Shown piece after piece: positions 24,875-32,747 of a stretch of 43,529 bases of DNA. This DNA comes from an uncultured Acetatifactor sp. (GTDB taxonomy: Bacteria; Bacillota; Clostridia; Lachnospirales; Lachnospiraceae). Below the pieces are notes generated by a model that did not search any database, was not told where the DNA came from, and was given only the letters and a program-made list of their open reading frames with translations. The stretch is taken from the NCBI GenBank assembly GCA_910580225.1, contig CAJTXE010000037.1, positions 1-43,529 on the forward strand, written 5' to 3'. The stretch's first letter is position 1, and every line of letters begins with the position of its first letter. The position numbers and the translations under genes are program-made.

Positions 24875-24903
24875 TAGAAAACAGGGAAGGAAAGTAGTAT
24901 AAT
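24875..24903 (+). promoter_or_regulatory. Promoter of the 171-aa membrane protein gene
   Basis: TAGAAA (24875-24880), 17 bp, TATAAT (24898-24903). The -35 box is weak, but the same 16-base block GGTAGAAAACAGGGAA and the same spacing recur before the serine hydrolase at 38.05 kb. Confidence 0.55.
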
Positions 24904-24954
24904 GGTGTCAATCCTGCTATCTGGATATGGGAAGCTGATAAATGGGGGGATTTC

Positions 24955-25470
24955 ATGGAAAAATTAAGAGCAATTCTTTTCACTGGGGGTCTAATGCTCT
25001 TTCTTCTGGCAGCGGTAACGGGCGTTCTTTCCGTACAGGATTATTTGGATATTCTTCCGGCGGAAAGCTATGAGGACAAGGGCGTGTATACCTTCCGGCC
25101 TTACCAGGTGCTGCCGGTTCAGGTGGAGAATACCGGAACCGGGCGGGAGAAGCGCATGAATCCCACCAAAACCGTTTACATGGTCTATTACAGGGATACG
25201 GAGGCAAAGGGGTATCGGTGGGAGGAAAGGGCCGTCAGCCGTGAGAGCGGAGAGAAGACCGTGGATGCGGGGGTGACTGTGGACCGCAGGGTTCTAAGCA
25301 TTTTAAGTTCGGGGGCCTATATTACCGTGGCGCCGGAATTGGATGCGGAGCGCTATACGGCGGGCCTGCGAAGAAGGGATTTGCTGTTACTGGGGGCGTC
25401 GGCGACATATATTCTGTTTTACCTGGGGGCCTGGTGCGTCTTATGGTACAGGCGGAGGAAGTCAATATGA
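24955..25470 (+). CDS. Membrane protein with two terminal TM helices, unknown function
   Basis: A 171-aa protein. A hydrophobic segment lies at about residues 9-27 and another at 140-163, followed by the stop-transfer RYRRRKS-like basic tail. The ~110 residues between them are hydrophilic, strand-rich and probably extracytoplasmic. The topology is like that of the 237-aa protein at 27.1 kb (one helix at each end, outer domain between), though no clear sequence match was noticed. The start follows GGGGGAT. A 25-codon ORF overlaps its stop codon. No family is recognised. Confidence 0.7.
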   Translation: MEKLRAILFTGGLMLFLLAAVTGVLSVQDYLDILPAESYEDKGVYTFRPYQVLPVQVENTGTGREKRMNPTKTVYMVYYRDTEAKGYRWEERAVSRESGEKTVDAGVTVDRRVLSILSSGAYITVAPELDAERYTAGLRRRDLLLLGASATYILFYLGAWCVLWYRRRKSI

Positions 25471-25544
25471 TAAGGAATCAGCTGAAAGAGAAACTGAAAG
25501 AGCAGCGGAAGGTGTACGGCAGCAGGCAAATCGTTTATCATTAA
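25467..25544 (+). CDS. Possible 25-aa small basic peptide
   Basis: ATG at 25467 overlaps the TGA of the preceding gene (ATGA). It encodes MIRNQLKEKLKEQRKVYGSR and five more residues, a charged helix. The overlap could allow coupled translation, with GGAGGAAG seven bases upstream as ribosome site. At this length chance is possible. Confidence 0.35.
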   Translation: MIRNQLKEKLKEQRKVYGSRQIVYH

Positions 25545-25577
25545 GTATGGAAAGAAGAAGCCGCAAAGGAGGGCTGT

Positions 25578-25772
25578 ATGAAATCAAACAATAGAGATGA
25601 CGGTTGGTTCGTTGGAAGACTGTATTTCAACAGAGAAGATAAAAGAGTCATTATCAAGAGACCGGGAAGCGGATTTGGCTATACATTCAATTTTGGAAAC
25701 AGGTGGACATGGATATGGAATCTAATTTTCGTAATTATTATTGCTGTATTTGTCAATGTTTTTATACTGTAG
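25578..25772 (+). CDS. Small DUF5808-like membrane protein
   Basis: A 64-aa protein with a good ribosome site (AAAGGAGG). The N-terminal half (WFVGRLYFNREDKRVIIKRP, then GFGYTFNFGNRW) matches the pattern of the DUF5808 family: W-x-x-G-x-x-Y-x-N-x-x-D-x-R, then K-R, G-x-x-x-N-F-G. The C-terminal half is one TM helix (residues ~43-63). Function unknown. The stop codon is part of the inverted repeat that follows. Confidence 0.7.
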   Translation: MKSNNRDDGWFVGRLYFNREDKRVIIKRPGSGFGYTFNFGNRWTWIWNLIFVIIIAVFVNVFIL

Positions 25773-25823
25773 ACCGCCAGGATTTACAGTGAGGCCTCCG
25801 GGAAAATACCTGACTGGCGGTCT
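25771..25823. repeat. 10-bp perfect inverted repeat
   Basis: AGACCGCCAG (25771-25780) and CTGGCGGTCT (25814-25823) are perfect arms separated by 33 bases. The left arm begins at the stop codon of the 64-aa gene. No T-tract follows, so it is not a standard terminator. Confidence 0.6.
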
Positions 25824-25905
25824 GCAGTCAGGTTGCACTGCAAATTCAACCGGTGCGCAGTATAAATAACGTTTAGCAACCAGGAAAGAGAGGGAAATAA
25901 AATAG

Positions 25906-26967
25906 ATGAAAAAAAGAATTTATCTGCTGACATTGATCTTAATGGCCGGACTTTGCACTGGCTGCGGCAAAGAGGGGACAGAAAGCAATGAAGGAACAGA
26001 AATTATGGAAGGGACAGAAATTATTGAAGGAATAGAAATCAATGAAGGAACAGAAATCAATGAAGGAACAGAAAACATTGAAGGAACAGAAAGCAATGGG
26101 CTGCGCATGGAAGGCGAATCTTCTCAAGCCGAAGAGCCATCCATGCTTGAAAGCAATGAAAACCAGGATAATCGGGAAAACCAGGATATGGAATTGAATG
26201 ATCAGACGAAAATCGATTTCACTTATGACTATTCGGAGGATATCAGGGCGGATGTTGAAGATCTGGTATCAGGTTCCGCATCTCTGCAGGAGGAATTGGA
26301 GAATATGGAGAAGATCATTCAAAAGTACACTCCGTTAGCAGAGGCAGCCCAAACCCAGAGTGAAATGAATCTATCGTCCAAATGGTTTTTCGTTATATGG
26401 GATACGGAATTAAACAGTATTTGGGGCAGATTCAGTGATTCCGCAGATCAGGAGACAAAGGAGAAAATCCTGAAAGAACAGCGGAACTGGGTAGCCATGA
26501 AGGAAGAAGTGACATTGTTGAGCCTTGGGTCCAGGGAGGAAAATGGCAGCATGTTTCCGCTCCTTCAGAATTCCTTCCTGGAGGAGATTACGAAGAACAG
26601 GGCTTATGTTCTTGCAAATGAGTTGGCAAAGATAAGGGGGGAATCCTTTGTCATGCCGGAAAAATCAGCAAAGTACGGTTTGTTTATAGACAACCAGGAA
26701 ACCGGCAGCGTATACAGTTCTCTGAACACCCGACAGGGATGGGAAGGAGAAGACGAAGCGAGTATCTCTATTTACAGACAGGGTGGAGCAGAGGGAACTT
26801 TTGTTGACAATGGAAACGGAGAACTGATTTTCACATCAGATGATGGAAAAATAAAAGGAATAATCAAACTGAACGGATGGGATGGCGCAAGTTTCAAAGT
26901 TACCGAGACAGCGGGAGAGTCTCCCTTCGCTGTAGGAGAAGAATTCGAATTTCCTTTTGCATTTTGA
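25906..26967 (+). CDS. Lipoprotein with EGTEIN repeats and LprI/DUF1311-like domain
   Basis: A 353-aa exported protein. The signal peptide MKKRIYLLTLILMAGLCTGC ends in a lipobox-like LCTGC, so Cys20 should be lipidated and the protein anchored to the outer face of the membrane. Next come seven hexapeptide units of the EGTEIN type (residues 23-64) as an acidic stalk. Residues ~155-200 (QSEMNLSSKWFFVIWDTELN and the following EQRNWVAMKEE) match the LprI/DUF1311 lysozyme-inhibitor-like helical pattern. The C-terminal ~100 residues are beta-rich. DUF1311 proteins bind outside the cell envelope and some inhibit lysozyme; the function here is inferred only. Confidence 0.75.
   Translation: MKKRIYLLTLILMAGLCTGCGKEGTESNEGTEIMEGTEIIEGIEINEGTEINEGTENIEGTESNGLRMEGESSQAEEPSMLESNENQDNRENQDMELNDQTKIDFTYDYSEDIRADVEDLVSGSASLQEELENMEKIIQKYTPLAEAAQTQSEMNLSSKWFFVIWDTELNSIWGRFSDSADQETKEKILKEQRNWVAMKEEVTLLSLGSREENGSMFPLLQNSFLEEITKNRAYVLANELAKIRGESFVMPEKSAKYGLFIDNQETGSVYSSLNTRQGWEGEDEASISIYRQGGAEGTFVDNGNGELIFTSDDGKIKGIIKLNGWDGASFKVTETAGESPFAVGEEFEFPFAF
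25972..26097 (+). repeat. Seven 18-bp in-frame repeats
   Basis: Seven contiguous units close to GAAGGAACAGAAATCAAT encode EGTE(S/I/N)(N/M/I). The unit is a multiple of three, so the stalk of the lipoprotein can change length in frame. Confidence 0.92.
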
Positions 26968-27017
26968 ACCATACGAAGCACTTGTGAAAACAGTGGAAAC
27001 ACTTTTCCCATCAGGGA

Positions 27018-27112
27018 CTAAAATAATCAGGCGAAAAATAATCAGCCGAAAACAATCAGGTGAAAGAAATCAGGCGAAAAAACAACCAGATAAAAAAATA
27101 ACCGGAAGAAGA
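27018..27112 (+). repeat. A-rich imperfect repeats before the 237-aa gene
   Basis: Five to six loosely repeated blocks of about 14-16 bases resemble AATCAGGCGAAAA. They occupy the gap between the lipoprotein stop and the next ribosome site. The strand is almost free of T. Confidence 0.6.
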
Positions 27113-27121
27113 GGGATAGAC

Positions 27122-27835
27122 ATGGGGAGTGAAGACAGCAAAGTGTTAAAAGTATGCAAGATTATTCTGTTTGGCATTTTGTCCTTAGGGATCATGCTTT
27201 CCGCACCCACGGGATGGATTTATGATTTGGGGGTGGGCACAGGCACGGAACAGGGCCAGAAGCCCGGAGAAGGGGTCAGAACGATTGGCAGCCGGGAGGA
27301 GGTAGAGGCTTCTTTTTCAGATCAGGTTCCGGCTACCATATCCGGCGGCAAACTGGTGGCATGCCCGTTGGTGCGGCTTCGTGACGTGGAGGAGGCAGGG
27401 ACCCATTACACGGGAAGACGGGGCAGCAGGAGGCAGGTTACGATTTCGGAATACATTGCCGGAAGTTATCCGCTGTCTGCATTGCAGAAGATCAGCCAGG
27501 GCATTGTCAGCGGCACTTACAACCGATATCATCTGACGGAACTGGAGGACGGCACTTACCTTTGCGTATACTTTGACGATTACCTGAAGCTGACAGGGAC
27601 GGATCATTACCCAGTGGGCTATGTCCGCTTTGCAACCACCCAGGAGCGCCGGATGTTGGAGCGCATGGCGGAGGACTATGATGTGGATTCCGAATATGTG
27701 TTGGATATGTATCGGCACGGAAAAGTTACTTGGGTAACCGACATGCTGCTGCGGTTTGGGGTCCTTGTGGTGGTGATCACCATCATCACGGTGGTTTGGG
27801 ACAGCATCAAAAAACGAAAAGACGGACAGGGATGA
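27122..27835 (+). CDS. Membrane protein with outer domain between two TM helices
   Basis: A 237-aa protein. One hydrophobic segment at about residues 12-35, a ~170-residue hydrophilic domain, then a second helix at ~207-227 and a short basic tail (KKRKDG). The outer domain includes DGTYLCVYFDDYLKLTG, a beta-strand-rich stretch. ATG at 27122 is preferred because GAAGAGGGAT lies upstream; the longer frame from 26957 would read through the A-rich repeats. It lies between the lipoprotein and the kinase on the same strand. No family is recognised. Confidence 0.7.
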   Translation: MGSEDSKVLKVCKIILFGILSLGIMLSAPTGWIYDLGVGTGTEQGQKPGEGVRTIGSREEVEASFSDQVPATISGGKLVACPLVRLRDVEEAGTHYTGRRGSRRQVTISEYIAGSYPLSALQKISQGIVSGTYNRYHLTELEDGTYLCVYFDDYLKLTGTDHYPVGYVRFATTQERRMLERMAEDYDVDSEYVLDMYRHGKVTWVTDMLLRFGVLVVVITIITVVWDSIKKRKDGQG

Positions 27836-27897
27836 GGCAGATGGCGGGAATGGAAAGTCCGGAAGCAACTTTCATGCGTTCCGGGAGGAGAGAAAAG

Positions 27898-28458
27898 ATG
27901 AGAAAAACAATGGTTATCGGTATTGCAGGCGGAAGCGCCAGTGGAAAGTCCACTTTTTCGGGAAAACTGGCAGAGGCACTGCAGGATCTGCAGGTAATGG
28001 AACTGCATATGGATGCTTATTTTAAAGCGCCGGAAGAGCGGCCCCTTGCAGCGGCGCCTGTGGGCGGGAAAATCTATCGGGACGACAATCATCCGCTAAC
28101 CTGTGATCTGCCCCGGTTGGAACAGGATTTGGCTGCTGCTGCCAACAGCGGCCAATATCAGGTGATCATCGTGGAAGGGCTGCTGACACTGTGGGATGAA
28201 AAAATACAGGACAGGTTGGATTTACGCCTGTTCGTGGACTGTCCTCCGGATGAACGTATTGTGCGGCGGCTGAAGCGCAATATGACCTGGGGACTGTCCT
28301 TTGATGAGATAGCCGATGTATATTTGGACCTGGTCCGGTATCGCCATAACGAATATGTGGAGCCTACCAAATGGAAAGCGGATTTTATTGTGAATGGTTC
28401 TCATTTTTCTCCCAGGGCGTTGGATATGTTGGCCTTGTACATTCGTTCCATGATTTGA
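27898..28458 (+). CDS. Uridine kinase-like P-loop kinase
   Basis: A 186-aa cytoplasmic nucleoside/vitamin kinase of the uridine kinase/phosphoribulokinase superfamily. Walker A is GGSASGKST, HMDAYFK carries the catalytic Asp, IIVEGLLTLW is the Walker B-like strand, and FVDCPPDERIVRRLKRN is the typical lid arginine region. It is some 20 residues shorter than classical Udk (~210), and the substrate may not be uridine. ATG at 27898 follows GGGAGGAG. The EFR1 gene starts 11 bases after its stop, so they form an operon. Confidence 0.85.
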   Translation: MRKTMVIGIAGGSASGKSTFSGKLAEALQDLQVMELHMDAYFKAPEERPLAAAPVGGKIYRDDNHPLTCDLPRLEQDLAAAANSGQYQVIIVEGLLTLWDEKIQDRLDLRLFVDCPPDERIVRRLKRNMTWGLSFDEIADVYLDLVRYRHNEYVEPTKWKADFIVNGSHFSPRALDMLALYIRSMI

Positions 28459-28469
28459 GGAGGTGCCAT

Positions 28470-29234
28470 ATGAATTGTTACGAAATCTATTTCAGTCCCA
28501 CAGGAGGGACGCAAAAGGTTGCCCGTATTCTGGCAAAAGGAATGGGGACTAAGTTCACAGAGATTGATATGATAAAATATCCTGACAAACTGCAGCAGTT
28601 AAAATTGACGGAGGAGGACCTGTGCCTCATTGCCGTTCCGTCTTTCGGCGGCAGAGTTCCGTCCGCAGCGGCAGAAGAGCTGAAAAAGGCAAAGGGCTGC
28701 GGGGCGAAGGCAGTTCTGGCAGCCGTATATGGAAACAGGGCCATTGACGATACTTTGGCGGAATTGCAGGATATTCTTGAGGAGGCCGGGTTTACCTGCA
28801 TTGCCGGGATAGAAGCGGTTGCGGAGCATTCCCTGATGCGTCAGTTCGGCGCAGGGCGGCCTGACGGGGCAGACGAGAGGGAATTGACGGAGTTTGCGGC
28901 AAAGATCAAAGCCGGAATGGAGGGAAACGGGACAGGAAATAAGCTGAAGCTTCCGGGAAACCGTCCTTACAGAGTATATAATGGAGTGCCGCTGAAACCG
29001 GAGGCAAAGGGGAAATGTGTGGCCTGCGGGCTTTGTGCAAAAGAATGCCCGGCAGGGGCAATTCCTGGGGACCATCCCCGGAGTACGGACAGGGAAAAGT
29101 GTATTTCCTGTATGCACTGTGTCCGGGTGTGCCCCCGGCAGGCAAGGAGCTGCAGCAGGCTGCTGGGTTTTATGGCAGGGCAGAAATTGAAAATGCACTG
29201 CGCAGGCAGAAAAGAGAACCGGCTGTATTTGTAG
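28470..29234 (+). CDS. EFR1-type flavodoxin-like protein with two 4Fe-4S clusters
   Basis: A 254-aa cytoplasmic electron carrier. The N-terminal flavodoxin-like domain begins with EIYFSPTGGTQKVA, the FMN phosphate loop, and has FGGRVPSAAAEEL. The C-terminal ferredoxin part has two CxxCxxCxxxCP motifs: CVACGLCAKECP and CISCMHCVRVCP. This combination defines the EFR1 family of anaerobes. Its partner enzyme is unknown. The start at 28470 follows GAGGAGGTG. It is co-transcribed with the uridine-kinase-like gene and closed by a clean terminator. Confidence 0.9.
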   Translation: MNCYEIYFSPTGGTQKVARILAKGMGTKFTEIDMIKYPDKLQQLKLTEEDLCLIAVPSFGGRVPSAAAEELKKAKGCGAKAVLAAVYGNRAIDDTLAELQDILEEAGFTCIAGIEAVAEHSLMRQFGAGRPDGADERELTEFAAKIKAGMEGNGTGNKLKLPGNRPYRVYNGVPLKPEAKGKCVACGLCAKECPAGAIPGDHPRSTDREKCISCMHCVRVCPRQARSCSRLLGFMAGQKLKMHCAGRKENRLYL

Positions 29235-29274
29235 CCAAGGGTGGCCTATTCTCCCCCGCTCTGTGGGTGTACCT

Positions 29275-29318
29275 TTGCGCCGCGGGTGCAGGGATAGCCG
29301 CGAAACGGCGCAATTTTT
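29275..29318 (+). terminator. Terminator of the kinase/EFR1 operon
   Basis: TTGCGCCG (29275-29282) pairs perfectly with CGGCGCAA (29306-29313), followed by TTTTT. Confidence 0.75.
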
Positions 29319-29377
29319 CATGTTTTTATCTTTGGGAATTTATTTTGGCGCAAAATTATAGGATTCCGGATTCCCGT

Positions 29378-29890
29378 TCACGGCATTTTCCAGTCATCTT
29401 TGAGAAGGCCATAAATATAGAGGTCTCTCCAATTCCCGTTATTGTCCTTCGTATGGCTTCTCTGGATTCCCTCCAACTGCATACCGAGTTTTTTCATCAG
29501 CCCAACTGCTTTTATGCTGTCAATGGTTTCAGCAAATATCTTGTGTGCATCCAGTACATGAAAGGCATAATCAATTACTGCTTTGCAGGATTCGTATGCA
29601 TAACCCTGCCGCCAAAAGTGCTTATTGAAAAACCAACCAATTTCGTATACGCCTTCATTAAACTCATTGAACAGAATATATCCAATCATTTTACCGCTGT
29701 CCTTGTGAACCGCAGCGATAGCCCCTCTTTTTTCAATACAAAACTTTGATATAAAATCAGATGTTTTTTCAAGGCTGTATGCCGGTTCACAATTTTCCAT
29801 TACTTCAGCATCGCCCAAAATATCATGTAAGTCTCGGACATCATCCATGGTGTAGTTCCGAATGAGTATTCTTTGCGTTTCAATATGCAT
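29378..29890 (-). CDS. GNAT-family N-acetyltransferase, RimJ/RimL type
   Basis: A 170-aa acyl-CoA-dependent acetyltransferase. The RimJ-like pattern is present: ETQRILIRNYTMDDVRDL at the start, the strand IGYILFNEF, the acetyl-CoA region FWRQGYAYESCKAVIDYAF and AVGLMKKLGMQLEG near the end. The substrate could be a protein N-terminus or a small molecule. ATG at 29890 follows AGGAAAGTGG; the open frame starts three codons earlier. It is transcribed towards the EFR1 terminator and stands alone. Confidence 0.85.
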   Translation of the reverse strand: MHIETQRILIRNYTMDDVRDLHDILGDAEVMENCEPAYSLEKTSDFISKFCIEKRGAIAAVHKDSGKMIGYILFNEFNEGVYEIGWFFNKHFWRQGYAYESCKAVIDYAFHVLDAHKIFAETIDSIKAVGLMKKLGMQLEGIQRSHTKDNNGNWRDLYIYGLLKDDWKMP

Positions 29891-30127
29891 TTGTACCACT
29901 TTCCTGAATTTGATTTTGCAGCTTTATGAATTTGGCTAATTGTACCACAATAAAATCACATACTCAACCTGCAAAAAAAGAAAATTTCGTAGCTGCTTTG
30001 ATAACCCGGGGTGCCCTTCTCACCTGATGCATACACATCCTGCCTTTTGAAAAAAGGGATGGACGTTCCGTCGTGTTCTTTATGAATTGTTTTTTTCATA
30101 AGTTGCACTCATTCAAAATCATCAAAA
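29891..30127. other. Intergenic region with repeat copy A
   Basis: This gap separates the Rrf2 gene stop from the GNAT start, both minus strand. It contains copy A of the ~72-bp direct repeat at 29992-30063. A weak hairpin TTATG/CATAA around a T-run lies near 30081-30100. No gene is called. Confidence 0.5.
29992..30063. repeat. Copy A of ~72-bp direct repeat flanking the metY block
   Basis: It is about 88% identical to 32965-33035 in the same orientation, sharing blocks GCTGCTTTGATAACC, GGGGTG, CTCACCTG and GCATACACA. Read on the minus strand both copies encode related peptides (RQxVYAxGE then TPGYQSS). It lies 65 bases beyond the Rrf2 stop codon. Confidence 0.85.
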
Positions 30128-30559
30128 TCATAAGACTGTAGACAAATCAGCTGTATCAGTTTTAACCATATCTGCAAGAGTTTTATTATTAAAAAAATCA
30201 TTGATCATCTGATAGAATTCTACCCACATGGGATATGTTCTACATTCAGAAGTTCTTTCGCAAGGGAGTGTTCCGCATTCCAGACAGGCTACCGGTGCAA
30301 GATTGCCTTCTGTCAGCCGCAGAACGTCTCCGATTTTGCAGTCTTCAGGTGGTATTACGAGGCGATAACCGCCGCCCTTACCCTGCAATCCTTCGATAAC
30401 GCCGTTTTTTGACAATACAGGTATAATTCGCTCTAAATACTTTAGGGAGATTCCCTGCCTTTCAGCAATGTCCTTCATTGGAACATAACCATTTTCTGTA
30501 TGCTCGACAAGATCTATTAAAACACGGAGTGCATAGCGCCCTCTGGTGGAAATCAGCAT
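30128..30559 (-). CDS. Rrf2-family transcriptional regulator with cluster-type cysteines
   Basis: A 143-aa winged-helix regulator. The N-terminus MLISTRGRYALRVLIDLVEH, DIAERQGISLKYLERI and LQGKGGGYRL are family hallmarks. C92, C95, C100 and C106 lie where IscR-type proteins hold an Fe-S cluster, so it may sense iron-sulfur or cysteine status; CymR-type proteins of the same family control sulfur metabolism by binding cysteine synthase. ATG at 30559 follows GAGGTG. It is the last gene of the metY-ECF-rrf2 unit, and a large dyad over the metY promoter is its probable operator. Confidence 0.9.
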   Translation of the reverse strand: MLISTRGRYALRVLIDLVEHTENGYVPMKDIAERQGISLKYLERIIPVLSKNGVIEGLQGKGGGYRLVIPPEDCKIGDVLRLTEGNLAPVACLECGTLPCERTSECRTYPMWVEFYQMINDFFNNKTLADMVKTDTADLSTVL

Positions 30560-30564
30560 TGCAG

Positions 30565-31086
30565 TCACCTCATTTTAAACAGTTTCACAAGTTTACACTT
30601 CCAGCAAATAATCATACCAATAATAGCACCAACTCCTGCCTGCAAAATTTGATAAGGCAGCTTGAGTATTGCATACTCAGGTGTACTGTATATGAACGCT
30701 CTGCCAAGAGAATATCCGATCACCATAATAACGGCGCCAAGCGTTACCCCAATTCCCGAAGATAAGACGGGGTGTTTCTTAAGAATGTAGTGTGAACACA
30801 CAGATATAACCACCGCCTGTAAGCCGTGTGTTGCCAACGATACAAACATAGGTAACGGATAAAAGAACAGGTCACCTAAAAATGCACCAACACCGCCGAC
30901 CATGAATGCAGAAAACGGTTCCAGTATAATTGCTGCTGTGCAGATGATGATATCATTCATATATAGGTGACCGCCGGGGACGGGAACACCAAAAGAACTC
31001 ATGGCAATATTCAGTGCCATAAATATGGCTGTAATACACAATCGATAGGGTGTAAACTTTGCGGTTTGATTTTTAATGTCAGACAT
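30565..31086 (-). CDS. ECF transporter S component
   Basis: A 173-aa substrate-binding membrane subunit with about five or six hydrophobic segments. Typical features are the N-terminal ITAIFMALNIAMSSFGV and PGGHLYMNDIIICTAAI, and YPLPMFVSLATHGLQAV in the middle. It would work with shared energising subunits EcfA1A2T encoded elsewhere. It starts behind GGAGGA and ends five bases before the Rrf2 start. Being between metY and the regulator, it probably imports a methionine/cysteine-related compound, which is inference from context. Confidence 0.85.
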   Translation of the reverse strand: MSDIKNQTAKFTPYRLCITAIFMALNIAMSSFGVPVPGGHLYMNDIIICTAAIILEPFSAFMVGGVGAFLGDLFFYPLPMFVSLATHGLQAVVISVCSHYILKKHPVLSSGIGVTLGAVIMVIGYSLGRAFIYSTPEYAILKLPYQILQAGVGAIIGMIICWKCKLVKLFKMR

Positions 31087-31111
31087 GAATAAATCCTCCA
31101 ATTCCTTTGAC

Positions 31112-31144
31112 AGCACCGGTTCCCTGAATAAAGGTACCGGTGCT
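31112..31144. repeat. 12-bp inverted repeat in the metY-ECF gap
   Basis: AGCACCGGTTCC (31112-31123) and GGTACCGGTGCT (31133-31144) pair with one mismatch, with a 9-base loop. TTTTACTT follows only on the plus strand, so it looks like a terminator for plus-strand transcription, although no plus gene precedes it. On the operon strand it may stabilise mRNA or attenuate the distal genes. Confidence 0.65.
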
Positions 31145-31206
31145 TTTACTTAATCTGCAAACAGCGGTGTAGACAAATATCTGGCTCCGGTATCGGGCAG
31201 CAGTTG

Positions 31207-32490
31207 CTATTTTACTGCGTCAAAGCCGTTTTTCAGATCGGCAATGATGTCATCAATATGTTCCGTACCGATAGACAAACGAATCGTATTCGGCCGGATT
31301 CCCTGATCCGCAAGTTCTTCTGCGGAAAGCTGGCTGTGTGTGGTCGTTGCAGGATGAATGACAAGGCTTTTGACATCAGCAACATTGGCAAGCAGGGAAA
31401 AGATTTTCAGGCTGTCAATAAATTTATATGCTTCGGCCTGACCGCCCCTGATCTCAAAGGTAAAAATAGAACCTCCGTCATTGGGGAAATATTTCTGATA
31501 TAGTGCATAATCCGGATGATTCGGCAATGACGGATGATTGACCTTTTCCACCTGCGGATGACTTGTGAGAAAGGCTACAACCTTTTTGGTATTCTCTACA
31601 TGACGTTCCAGCCGGAGTGACAGAGTTTCGATACCCTGCAAGAGCAAAAATGCCGCAAACGGAGAAAGCGTAGCGCCTGTATCACGCAGCAGTACCGCAC
31701 GAATATAAGTCACAAATGCTGCGCTGCCTGCCGCTTTTACAAAGGCAACGCCGTGATAGCTTGGGTTCGGTTCTGAAATAGCCGGATATTTGCTGCTTGC
31801 GGACCAATCGAATTTTCCGGAGTCCACAATAATGCCGCCGAGCGTTGTACCATGACCGCCGAGGAATTTTGTTGCAGAATGGACGACAATATCTGCACCG
31901 TGTTCAATCGGGCGGATGAGATACGGTGTACCGAAGGTATTGTCAACCACAAGAGGGATCCCGTGTTTATGTGCAAGCGCCGAAAGAGCATCAATATCGG
32001 GAATATCGCTGTTGGGATTGCCCAGGGTTTCGATATAGAGGGCTCTTGTATTATCCTGGATTGCCGCTTCGACTTCTGTAAGATCGTGAATGTTTACAAA
32101 GCTTGCCGTGATACCAAAGTTCGGAAGCGTGTGTTCCAGTAGATTATAACTGCCGCCGTAAATCGTTTTTTGCGCAACGAAGTGACCGCCGTTCTGTCCA
32201 AGGGCTTCAAGAGTGTATGTAATAGCTGCTGCACCCGAGGCAAGAGCCAAGGCTGCAATACCGCCCTCCAGAGCTGCGACACGCTGTTCGAGAACGTCCT
32301 GTGTGGAGTTGGTAAGTCTGCCGTATATATTGCCGGCATCAGCAAGACCGAAACGGGCGGCAGCATGTTCGCAGTTACGGAACACGTATGAAGTAGTCGC
32401 ATAAATCGGCACCGCACGGGCATCGGTTGCCGGATCCGGGTTTTCCTGACCTACATGGAGCTGTAAAGTTTCAAATTTATAGTTAGACAT
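31207..32490 (-). CDS. metY: O-acetylhomoserine sulfhydrylase (O-acetylhomoserine aminocarboxypropyltransferase)
   Basis: A 427-aa cytoplasmic PLP enzyme of the Cys/Met metabolism family, forming homocysteine from O-acetylhomoserine and sulfide. The PLP lysine is K208 in VVHSATKFLGGHG. Other blocks are YATTSYVFRNCEHAAARF, the Tyr/Arg segment GNIYGRLTNST, ALASGAAAITYTL, and LYIETLGNPNSDIPDI. Its length is typical of MetY (~425-430), longer than cystathionine-type members. ATG at 32490 follows GAAAGGAAC. It is the first gene of a unit with an ECF S component and an Rrf2 regulator; a 280-base leader and a dyad over its promoter precede it. No SAM riboswitch is present. Confidence 0.93.
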   Translation of the reverse strand: MSNYKFETLQLHVGQENPDPATDARAVPIYATTSYVFRNCEHAAARFGLADAGNIYGRLTNSTQDVLEQRVAALEGGIAALALASGAAAITYTLEALGQNGGHFVAQKTIYGGSYNLLEHTLPNFGITASFVNIHDLTEVEAAIQDNTRALYIETLGNPNSDIPDIDALSALAHKHGIPLVVDNTFGTPYLIRPIEHGADIVVHSATKFLGGHGTTLGGIIVDSGKFDWSASSKYPAISEPNPSYHGVAFVKAAGSAAFVTYIRAVLLRDTGATLSPFAAFLLLQGIETLSLRLERHVENTKKVVAFLTSHPQVEKVNHPSLPNHPDYALYQKYFPNDGGSIFTFEIRGGQAEAYKFIDSLKIFSLLANVADVKSLVIHPATTTHSQLSAEELADQGIRPNTIRLSIGTEHIDDIIADLKNGFDAVK

Positions 32491-32526
32491 AATTGCAGTT
32501 CCTTTCATGATTGAATTTGTGTAAAT

Positions 32527-32610
32527 CTATATAAGCTGTGTGAACTTACAGCTACACATTCGGCCATAACGGAAATTCTCTCTGACGAGTTTCTCAAAAT
32601 AATTTTCCAT
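32527..32610 (-). CDS. Candidate leader peptide with Cys-Ser-Cys in the metY leader
   Basis: A 27-codon frame from ATG 32610 encodes MENYFEKLVRENFRYGRMCS and CKFTQLI. Cys codons TGT-AGC-TGT lie near its end, directly inside a hairpin (AGCTGT pairing with ACAGCT). It ends 37 bases before the metY start. The ribosome site is poor (AGAAGATGAT). If translated, ribosome delay at the Cys codons could melt the hairpin and alter metY expression. The amino acid sequence is protein-like, but translation is not shown. Confidence 0.4.
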   Translation of the reverse strand: MENYFEKLVRENFRYGRMCSCKFTQLI

Positions 32611-32617
32611 AAATTGA

Positions 32618-32731
32618 TCATCTTCTTTCTGATAACCGGAAGACTCCGATGAAGTCTCTCGGTTGTAAGCGGTTGTGTTTCAGCCTAAGATCAGGCAGCA
32701 CAAGGGGTTGCTCTTGAAATGGAGAACGCAT
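32618..32731 (-). CDS. Candidate 37-aa upstream ORF in the metY leader
   Basis: ATG at 32731 lies eight bases after AAAGGAG, a good ribosome site, and opens a 37-codon frame with MRSPFQEQPLVLPDLRLKHN at its start, ending in RLSERR and TGA. An in-frame ATG at 32749 would add MKGDCG. A shift of +1 at the final AGA-TGA would join it to the protein-like frame that contains the Cys-Ser-Cys peptide. It lies just downstream of the predicted transcription start of metY. Confidence 0.45.
   Translation of the reverse strand: MRSPFQEQPLVLPDLRLKHNRLQPRDFIGVFRLSERR
32635..32663. repeat. Hairpin in the metY leader
   Basis: ACCGGAAGACT (32635-32645) and AGTCTCTCGGT (32653-32663) pair with a two-base internal mismatch. 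The hairpin overlaps the 3' half of the 37-aa upstream ORF, so translation there would unfold it. Confidence 0.55.
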
Positions 32732-32747
32732 CCCGCAATCTCCTTTC

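Noticed and set aside
32618..32620. Programmed +1 frameshift joining the two metY leader ORFs
   Set aside because: An AGA-TGA context is present and the joined product reads well, but there is no upstream stimulatory element of the prfB type; kept only as a possibility within the leader finding.
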